Source: Actinomycetes bacterium
GTDB taxonomy: Bacteria; Actinomycetota; Actinomycetes; Actinomycetales; Cellulomonadaceae
Assembly: GCA_023390875.1 (NCBI GenBank)
Contig: JAEWCA010000052.1
Coordinates: 1 to 13,663 of the forward strand
Length of the DNA stretch: 13,663 nt
Direction of reading: 5' to 3'
The position numbers and the translations under genes were made by a program. The notes under the pieces were generated by a model. The model was not told the DNA's origin. It made no database searches and saw only the letters and a list, made by a program, of their open reading frames with translations. Of this stretch, positions 9,005-13,663 are shown piece after piece; positions within the stretch are counted from its first letter, which is position 1; each line of letters begins with the position of its first letter.

Positions 9005-10330
9005 TCAGGTCAGCGACCAGGTCTCCCAGCTGCTGAGCGGGACCGACGGCCGGAAACCGGCCTCGCGCAGCGCCCTGTCGAACGCCTGCGCGGCGGCGGC
9101 CGTGTCGCCCTGACGGACGAAGCGGTCGCCGAGATCACGCCACGCCGCCGCCGACTGACGGGACGCGGACATCATGCCGAGCATGTCGGCAGCCCACTGG
9201 TACGCACGCGTCGCACCGTCGCTGTCGCCCTGCGCGTGCCGCACGTCGCCGAGCGACAGCTGCGCGACCGCCGTCTCGAGGCGCGGCGGCTCGCCGAGCC
9301 GCTCGAGCGCCGCGTTGACGAACGCGTCGGCCGCGTTGAGGTCCCCGAGCAGCAGGTGCGCGCGCGAGCGCTCCACGTCCAGACGGGCGAGGTCGAGCTC
9401 GGACCCGAGCAGCGCGAGGTCGGGCGCGGCCCGCTCGATCTGCTCGAGCGCCTCACGAGGCTCGGCCGGCTCGGAGCGCAGCAGCAGCCACGCGTAGTTC
9501 AGGCGCAGTCGCGGAAGGTCGCGGTCGGGCTCGCCGCCCTCGGCCAGGAGCGCGAGCGCGCGCTCGGTGTAGCGCTGGGCGAGCTCGTAGTCGCGGCGCT
9601 GCTCCGCCACGAGGGCGGCGTTCCAGTAGACGCTCCCCCGGCCGCGCGGCGTCCCGAGCGACTCGGCGAGACGGATGAGCTCCGCGGCGCGGTGCGTCGC
9701 GTACAGGAGGTCGCCGCGCTCGACGTACGACCACAGCACCGTCGACGCGAGCCGCAGGTGCTCGTCGACCCCGGCGAGCTCCGCCTGCTCGAGCTCGGCC
9801 AGGACACGCTCGCCGACCTCGACGCTGCGGTGCAGGTCGCCGGCATCCATGTAGGAGCCCACGAGGGCCGTCGCGAGACTGGCCGCCTCCAGGTGGTTGC
9901 CCCGCTCGCGGGCGTCCGCGAGGAGCGGCTCGAGGATGGCGACGGCCTCCTCGAGCTCGCCCACCGACTCGTGGGCGCGGGCCATCGCGGTGAGCGCGAC
10001 GACGCGGAGCGCGGGGGTGATGACGTCCAGGTCCAGGCTCTGCAGCCGGCGCAGCGCCGCGGGCGCGTCGCCCTGCGACATGTCGAGCCGTGCGTAGTCG
10101 ATCTCGAGCCGGGTCCGCGCCTCGTTCGGTCCGTCCTCGCCGTGACGGAGGTACTCGAGCGTCGTCCCGAGCCGACCGGCGAGCACGGCCAGCGCTGCGT
10201 CCGTGGGTTCGCGGTGCCCCGCCTCGATGAGGGAGATGTAGCTCGGGGAGAAGGCCGACCCCGCGAGGGCGGTCTGGGAGAGTCCTGCAGCGAGCCGGGC
10301 CTCGCGCACCCGGTCAGCAATGGTCGTCAT
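9005..10330 (-). CDS. XRE-type HTH regulator with a long TPR array (RRNPP-like architecture)
   Basis: A 441-residue protein. Residues 4-60 are an XRE/Cro-C1 helix-turn-helix: L-S-Q-T-A-L-A (17-23) is helix 2 and S-P-S-Y-I-S-L-I-E-A-G (28-38) the recognition helix. From about 70 to the end the protein is a run of around nine helical pairs with TPR spacing, for example M-A-R-A-H-E-S-V-G-E-L-E-E-A, L-G-D-V-R-H-A-Q-G-D-S-D-G-A and L-G-D-R-F-V-R-Q-G-D-T-A-A-A. HTH plus a C-terminal TPR superhelix at this length is the layout of peptide-binding RRNPP regulators (PlcR, NprR, Rgg), established in Firmicutes; TPR regulators of unrelated function also exist. ATG 10330 lies 8 nt after a TACAAT box and has no SD, so it is probably leaderless. 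A small secreted-peptide gene lies just upstream on the same strand. The ligand and targets are unknown. Confidence 0.9.
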   Translation of the reverse strand: MTTIADRVREARLAAGLSQTALAGSAFSPSYISLIEAGHREPTDAALAVLAGRLGTTLEYLRHGEDGPNEARTRLEIDYARLDMSQGDAPAALRRLQSLDLDVITPALRVVALTAMARAHESVGELEEAVAILEPLLADARERGNHLEAASLATALVGSYMDAGDLHRSVEVGERVLAELEQAELAGVDEHLRLASTVLWSYVERGDLLYATHRAAELIRLAESLGTPRGRGSVYWNAALVAEQRRDYELAQRYTERALALLAEGGEPDRDLPRLRLNYAWLLLRSEPAEPREALEQIERAAPDLALLGSELDLARLDVERSRAHLLLGDLNAADAFVNAALERLGEPPRLETAVAQLSLGDVRHAQGDSDGATRAYQWAADMLGMMSASRQSAAAWRDLGDRFVRQGDTAAAAQAFDRALREAGFRPSVPLSSWETWSLT

Positions 10331-10338
10331 GTCAAGTC

Positions 10339-10366
10339 ATTGTATGTGTGACGCCGAATCTGTCCA
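10339..10366 (-). promoter_or_regulatory. Promoter of the XRE-TPR gene (TGGACA-N16-TACAAT)
   Basis: On the minus strand TGGACA (10366-10361) and TACAAT (10344-10339) are separated by 16 bases, each close to the housekeeping sigma consensus. The -10 ends 8 nt before the ATG, giving a leaderless or nearly leaderless transcript. Between the -10 and the first codons the sequence repeats TGAC three times (ATGAC-TTGAC-ATGAC, about 10326-10340), a possible autoregulatory site. Confidence 0.7.
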
Positions 10367-10426
10367 CCACCCACGCCCCCGCCGGACCGATCTCACAGCC
10401 GACTGTCAGGTGAGGGGGGTGCGGAC

Positions 10427-10477
10427 GGGTCGTTCCCGGGGGACGCCGGCGTCGTCACCGCGCCCCGGGAACGACCC
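10427..10477 (-). terminator. Hairpin after the secreted-peptide gene
   Basis: GGGTCGTTCCCGGGG (10427-10441) pairs perfectly over 15 bp with 10463-10477. The 21-base loop holds a further perfect palindrome (GACGCC/GGCGTC, 10442-10453). It begins 11 bases after the peptide gene's stop and about 60 bases before the XRE promoter, so it most likely ends the peptide transcript and insulates the XRE gene. Confidence 0.75.
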
Positions 10478-10488
10478 AGGTGCTCAGG

Positions 10489-10629
10489 TCACTCCGTGAG
10501 CTGACGGCAGCAGCCCGAGGCGCCGCCGGTCTGCGTGCTCGCGCCGTCGGCGAGCGCCGTTCCCCCGCCGATGCCGAGGAAGATCAGGAACGTGAACGCG
10601 GCGGCGGTGTTCTTGAGAGGACGGGACAT
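10489..10629 (-). CDS. Small secreted peptide precursor (46 aa), candidate signal peptide partner of the XRE-TPR regulator
   Basis: A 46-codon gene, ATG at 10627-10629, with a perfect AGGAG (10638-10642) 8 nt upstream. Residues 1-7 are polar and basic (M-S-R-P-L-K-N), 8-20 are strongly hydrophobic (T-A-A-A-F-T-F-L-I-F-L-G-I), and 25-27 are A-L-A, a signal-peptidase I site. Cleavage after residue 27 would release DGASTQTGGASGCCRQLTE, a 19-residue polar peptide with adjacent cysteines (C40, C41). A 15-bp hairpin follows the stop. I know no family for it. Its size, signal sequence and position beside an HTH-TPR gene fit a Phr/PapR-like pro-peptide. A membrane-anchored microprotein, small bacteriocin-like peptide or toxin are alternatives. 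The good SD, stop and terminator make it a real gene; the signalling role is inference. Confidence 0.72.
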   Translation of the reverse strand: MSRPLKNTAAAFTFLIFLGIGGGTALADGASTQTGGASGCCRQLTE

Positions 10630-10807
10630 GGGCGAGGCTCCTGTCATGTGGGGCACGTAGAAGGTCAAGTACATGATGACGCCAGCGGCTCCGGGTTGTC
10701 TTCGGATTCCGCGCGCCGTCACCCGTGGAGAGGACAGGGTGACACCTCTGCAGGGCTGTCGAGATCATCCTGCGCGAATCGCGCGAAATCCACCCGCGAT
10801 CCGGCGG

Positions 10808-10837
10808 TTCACAACGCCGAAGTTGTGGTGTCATAGT
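10808..10837 (+). promoter_or_regulatory. Promoter of the first EAL gene (TTCACA-N18-CATAGT)
   Basis: TTCACA (10808-10813, five of six to the -35 consensus) and CATAGT (10832-10837) are 18 bases apart. The start codon lies only 4 nt after the -10, implying a leaderless transcript, and there is no SD site. Confidence 0.5.
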
Positions 10838-10849
10838 TCCCATGACACC
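10827..10849. promoter_or_regulatory. Operator-like 23-bp interrupted palindrome over the first EAL promoter and start codon
   Basis: GGTGTCAT (10827-10834), a 7-base spacer, then ATGACACC (10842-10849): perfect 8-bp arms. The left arm overlaps the -10 and the right arm begins with the ATG, so a dimeric repressor bound here would block initiation. TGTCAT or GTCAT half-sites also occur upstream of the peptide gene (10643-10647) and of the XRE gene (10326-10330). Confidence 0.6.
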
Positions 10850-11567
10850 GGACGAGGCCGACGGGCGACTCGCGCGACTGGCAGCAGCCGTCGAGGAGGC
10901 GATCCCGAGCGCGCTCCGGCAGGAGTGGGACCGGCACGTCGCGCACGAGCCCGTGCTCGTGGCACGTCAGGGCATCTTCTCCTCCCACGGCCGCGCCTTC
11001 GCGTACCAGCTGTCCTTCCGCTCGCCGGACCTGCTGACGGTCTCGGCAGGCTCGTGGAGCGCGCACCAGCACGAGCGCGCGACCGCCCACGTGCTCGGCG
11101 CGACGTTCGGGCGCGCGGACCTCGAGCACGTCGCGCACGGTCGTCTCCTGTTCGTCCGGTGCCCGCGCGCCTACCTCGTCGGTGAGCTCCCCGTCCCGCG
11201 TCGTCCCGACCGCCTGGTCATCGAGGTCACCGACATGACGGTCGACCCGGCCGTCCTGGCCGGGGTCCGGCGGCTGCGCGAGGAGGGCTTCCGGATCGCC
11301 GTCCCGTCGTTCGTGAACACCGCGGACCAGCGCCGGCTGCTCCCCCACGCCGACTTCGTGAAGATCGACGTGCGCGACCTCGACGTCGAGGGACACCCGG
11401 TGGTCGACGTCGCCCGCTCGTACGGGGCGCTTCTCGTGGCCGAGTACGTGGAGAACCCGGAGACGCTGCGTCACGCACGCAGCCTCGGTTTCACCCTCTT
11501 CCAGGGCAACCTGCTCGAGCGCGCCGGCGTCCTCGACCGCGCAGGTGCGCGTCGCGTGAGCCTCTGA
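10842..11567 (+). CDS. Compact EAL-domain protein, predicted catalytically inactive (YuxH-like, no HDOD domain)
   Basis: A 241-residue protein. After a 35-residue N-terminal extension, V-A-R-Q-G-I-F (40-46) and Y-Q-L-S-F-R (55-60) match the start of YuxH-type EAL/HDOD proteins, but it stops where the HDOD half would begin. Against active EAL phosphodiesterases the motif Glu is Gln56, the metal-ligand Asn is Arg106, and the two catalytic aspartates are Pro155-Ser156 (I-A-V-P-S-F). Glu128, Lys174, Glu201 and Gln221 remain. It therefore should not hydrolyse cyclic di-GMP but might bind it or a protein partner. The start is leaderless, under the palindrome described separately. It lies 95 bases before a paralogue on the same strand and diverges from the secreted-peptide gene. 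Confidence 0.82.
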   Translation: MTPDEADGRLARLAAAVEEAIPSALRQEWDRHVAHEPVLVARQGIFSSHGRAFAYQLSFRSPDLLTVSAGSWSAHQHERATAHVLGATFGRADLEHVAHGRLLFVRCPRAYLVGELPVPRRPDRLVIEVTDMTVDPAVLAGVRRLREEGFRIAVPSFVNTADQRRLLPHADFVKIDVRDLDVEGHPVVDVARSYGALLVAEYVENPETLRHARSLGFTLFQGNLLERAGVLDRAGARRVSL

Positions 11568-11662
11568 CCTGCAGATCCGCTCGCCTCTCGCAGATCGTCG
11601 CGTCAGGCAACTGATTGGCGGAAGTCGCGTCATGATCCGTCGCTCCGCTCCTCTCATCTGAC

Positions 11663-12286
11663 GTGACTGCACCACTTGCCGCCCCGCGGACACCCGCGCG
11701 GCTGCCGGTCGCCCGCCAGCCGATCTGGACCACGGGCAGCCAGCTGCACGGCTACGAGTACCTCTACCGCTCGCGCCACGGGCGGCCGGCGCAGGTCGAC
11801 CTGTGGTCCGCGCCCGACCAGGACGTCGCGACGGCCTCGGTCCTCGAGACGCTGTACGACGCCGGTGAGCCGCCCGGCGAGGCGCGCGCGTTCGTCAACG
11901 TCACGCGGTCGTTCGTCGTCCGCGACCGGCCGCTGCCCGCGGTGCACGACCGGCTGGTGCTCGAGGTCGTCGAGTCGGTCGTCGTCGACGACGAGGTGCT
12001 GGCAGGAGTCGCCGCGCTGCGGTCCCTCGGCCACCTCATCGCGATCGACGACTTCGAGGCGACAGACGGGCAGCGGCGCATGCTGCCCTACGCCGACTAC
12101 GTCAAGCTCGACTGCCGCGCCATCGAGCAGCAGGGCATGCCGCTCGTCGACCTCGCGCGCAGCTGGGGTGGTCGTCTGGTCGCCGAACGGGTGTCGAACC
12201 ACGACCGGCTCGCGGCCTGCCGTGACCTCGGCATCGACCTCCTGCAGGGTGACGTGCTCGGGCCGGCCGTCACCCTGCCGCTGTGA
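11663..12286 (+). CDS. Compact EAL-domain protein with catalytic residues retained (YuxH-like, no HDOD domain)
   Basis: A 207-residue EAL protein, paralogous to its upstream neighbour: the shared order is V-A-R-Q-x-I, then an EAL-like box, a central V-E/D-D-x-V-L-A-G-V stretch, R-R-L/M-L-P, V-K-x-D, L-V-A-E and Q-G. All eight residues used for metal binding and catalysis in active EAL phosphodiesterases are present: E32 (Y-E-Y-L-Y-R), N79 (F-V-N), E101 (L-E-V-V-E), D129-D130 (A-I-D-D-F), K148 (V-K-L-D), E175 (V-A-E) and Q195 (L-Q-G). The D-D-F-G-x-G loop is changed to D-D-F-E-A-T. It could hydrolyse cyclic di-GMP, though most YuxH-like proteins are inactive. It starts at GTG without an SD, one base after the stop of a nine-codon frame (11632-11661), so it may depend on reinitiation. 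No HDOD half follows. Confidence 0.82.
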   Translation: MTAPLAAPRTPARLPVARQPIWTTGSQLHGYEYLYRSRHGRPAQVDLWSAPDQDVATASVLETLYDAGEPPGEARAFVNVTRSFVVRDRPLPAVHDRLVLEVVESVVVDDEVLAGVAALRSLGHLIAIDDFEATDGQRRMLPYADYVKLDCRAIEQQGMPLVDLARSWGGRLVAERVSNHDRLAACRDLGIDLLQGDVLGPAVTLPL

Positions 12287-12344
12287 CCGCCCAGCACCGC
12301 GGCACCGTCCGCTGAACCCCGGCGATGACTCACGGGGGTCACGT

Positions 12345-12358
12345 CACCCGATCGGGTG
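12345..12358. repeat. 14-bp perfect palindrome between EAL2 and holA
   Basis: CACCCGATCGGGTG, uninterrupted, in the 120-base gap between two convergent genes. It could be part of a weak bidirectional terminator together with the following G/C-rich ACCGG/CCGGT repeat (about 12368-12385), or a protein site. No T-tract. Confidence 0.4.
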
Positions 12359-12406
12359 CCACCACCACCGGACCGGGGCCGGTCGGGCCGTGACAGCACC
12401 TTCAGG

Positions 12407-13432
12407 TCATTGGCCGGCGGCCTGGGCGACGCGCAGGACAGCGCGCTCCACCGCGAACTGCGGGTCGCGGCCCTCCCCCTTGACCTCGGCGTCGGCCTGC
12501 GCGACGGCCGCGAACGCGCTGGCCAGACCCTCCGGCGTCCACCGGCGCAGGTCGGCGACCGCCCGGTCCGTCTGCCACGGCGCGAGGCCGAGCTCCCGGA
12601 GCGCACCCGCACCTCGACCCCGCACGGCGGCGACCTTGGCCATCGTGCGCAGCTTGAGCGCGAGGGCCGCGACGATCGGCACCGGATCCACCCCGGTCGC
12701 CAGCGCATGCCGCAGCAGCGCCACGGCCTGCCCCGCCTGACCCGCCACCGCGGCGTCGGCCACCCGGAACCCGCTCGCCTCGATGCGGCCGCCGTAGTAG
12801 CGCTCGACGACGTCCGGCCCGATGAGGCCCGACGTGTCCGCGACGAGCTGGGCGCACGCCGACGCGAGCTCCCGCAGGTCGCTGCCGACGGCGTCGACGA
12901 GCGCCCGGACCGCCTGGGCGTCCGCACGCCGACCGGCCCGCCGCAGCTCCGCGGTCACGAACGCCGACTTGTCCGCGTCCGACTTGACGACCTCGCAGGC
13001 CACGACGGGCGCGCCGGACGCACGGATCGCGTCGAGCAGCTTCTTGCCGCGCTGGCCGCCACCGTGGCGCAGCACCAGCACCGCGTCGGACGGCGGAGCG
13101 TCGAGGTACGCGAGGGCGTCCGCGAGCAGCTCGTCGCCCGCGCGCTCGAGACCGTCGACGACGACCACACGGTCCTCCGCGAACAGCGACGGGCTCGTCA
13201 CGACGCCCAGCATGCCCGTCGTGTACTCCGCCGCGTCGAGGCGCGTGACCTCGACGGCGGGGTCCGCCGCGCGGGCCAGACCGATCAGCCGGTCGACCGC
13301 ACGCTCGGCGAGGACGGCCTCCGCGCCGGAGACCAGGACCACCGGGGCGAGCTCGACCTGCTCCCACGACAGGCCGGTCGGTCGAGCGGCGGTGCGGGAC
13401 GTGGTGCGGCGGGCAGCGGGTGGCACGCGCAC
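12407..13432 (-). CDS. holA: DNA polymerase III delta subunit
   Basis: A 341-residue HolA. After a 28-residue leader comes the delta AAA+-like fold, which lacks a Walker A lysine as the family does: L-V-S-G-A-E-A-V-L-A-E-R-A-V (33-46), then S-P-S-L-F-A-E-D-R-V-V-V-V-D (80-93), V-L-V-L-R-H-G-G-G (118-126) and L-G-L-A-P-W-Q (about 287-293), ending in the helical V-K-G-E-G-R-D-P collar region. Delta opens the beta clamp within the clamp loader. The start is GTG 13430-13432; another in-frame GTG two codons on is possible, and the SD is weak (GGCAGG). In actinobacteria holA usually follows comEC and lies near rpsT; here rpsT is 3.5 kb away beyond the XRE/EAL block. Confidence 0.93.
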   Translation of the reverse strand: MRVPPAARRTTSRTAARPTGLSWEQVELAPVVLVSGAEAVLAERAVDRLIGLARAADPAVEVTRLDAAEYTTGMLGVVTSPSLFAEDRVVVVDGLERAGDELLADALAYLDAPPSDAVLVLRHGGGQRGKKLLDAIRASGAPVVACEVVKSDADKSAFVTAELRRAGRRADAQAVRALVDAVGSDLRELASACAQLVADTSGLIGPDVVERYYGGRIEASGFRVADAAVAGQAGQAVALLRHALATGVDPVPIVAALALKLRTMAKVAAVRGRGAGALRELGLAPWQTDRAVADLRRWTPEGLASAFAAVAQADAEVKGEGRDPQFAVERAVLRVAQAAGQ

Positions 13433-13583
13433 AGCCTGCCAGACGTCGCCGACACGCTCCGGTCACCAGGCACGCATGCCGGCGGCCAGGAACGGATGGT
13501 GCCCGCCAGACAGGCGTGGCGACCGCGGCACGACGACCGTGGGCATCGGCGTGCCAGATCGGCCTTCGACACGGCCTCGGCAC

Positions 13584-13604
13584 GCCGGCATGCAGAATGC
13601 CGGC
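13584..13604. repeat. Perfect hairpin upstream of holA
   Basis: GCCGGCAT, 5 bases, ATGCCGGC: 8-bp perfect arms. A second hairpin with 8-bp arms (GCGACCGC / GCGGTCGC) lies at 13629-13651. They sit in the 231 bases from holA to the window edge, where I find no gene I can defend; a minus-strand frame open to the edge stops at 13463-13465 but has no recognisable motif. They may be terminators of the gene beyond the window. Confidence 0.45.
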
Positions 13605-13663
13605 CCCTGGCGCGGCGGCGCGGGCGAGGCGACCGCGGGCCCGGCGGTCGCGCGCGTGGAGGC

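Noticed and set aside
10489..10722. A 77-codon version of the peptide gene starting at 10722
   Set aside because: The extra N-terminal residues hide the signal sequence and lack an SD; the ATG at 10629 has AGGAG at 8 nt.
13463..13663. 3' end of comEC upstream of holA on the minus strand
   Set aside because: A frame is open from the edge to a stop at 13463-13465, where comEC often lies, but its translation has no recognisable ComEC motif and the stretch holds two hairpins.

Overview
The window is very GC-rich, strongly GC-biased at third codon positions, and densely coding. Several genes appear to be translated without a Shine-Dalgarno (SD) leader, with TANNNT -10 boxes 6-8 nt before the start codon. 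It also encodes a protein of the mycothiol-dependent maleylpyruvate isomerase fold. Together these point to an actinobacterium, most likely Micrococcales and perhaps Cellulomonadaceae; the taxon is inferred from style and gene content, not from any search.

Left part (1-4443): a small DUF4870 membrane protein (+) converges on a translationally coupled lepA-hemW pair (-), encoding elongation factor 4 and a radical-SAM heme chaperone. Divergent from lepA is a DinB/mycothiol-dependent isomerase-type protein (+). A long imperfect inverted repeat lies in the lepA/isomerase divergent promoter region.

Middle part (4453-8887): a compact three-gene operon on the minus strand encodes a circularly permuted ATP-grasp protein, an alpha-E (DUF403) protein and a transglutaminase-like cysteine protease. 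This conserved trio is suspected of making and processing peptide tags or small peptides, but its substrate is unknown. Divergent from it is an orphan PemK/MazF-fold protein, followed by rpsT (ribosomal protein S20) with its own promoter and roughly 140-nt leader. A 23-bp hairpin separates rpsT from the convergent next gene.

Right part (9005-13432): a presumed accessory block sits between rpsT and holA (DNA polymerase III delta), which are often close neighbours in actinobacteria. It holds (i) an XRE helix-turn-helix regulator with a long TPR array, (ii) a 46-codon gene for a predicted secreted peptide immediately upstream on the same strand, insulated by its own hairpin, and (iii) two tandem compact EAL proteins related to the N-terminal half of YuxH-like EAL/HDOD proteins. 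The first EAL copy has lost key catalytic residues; the second keeps all eight that can be checked. A 23-bp interrupted palindrome (GGTGTCAT-N7-ATGACACC) overlaps the -10 box and start codon of the first EAL gene. My leading hypothesis is a peptide-responsive regulator (RRNPP-like architecture, best known from Firmicutes) placed next to cyclic-di-GMP-related output proteins. Architecture and DNA motifs are seen in the sequence; the signalling link is inference.

The last 230 bases hold two hairpins and no gene I can defend.
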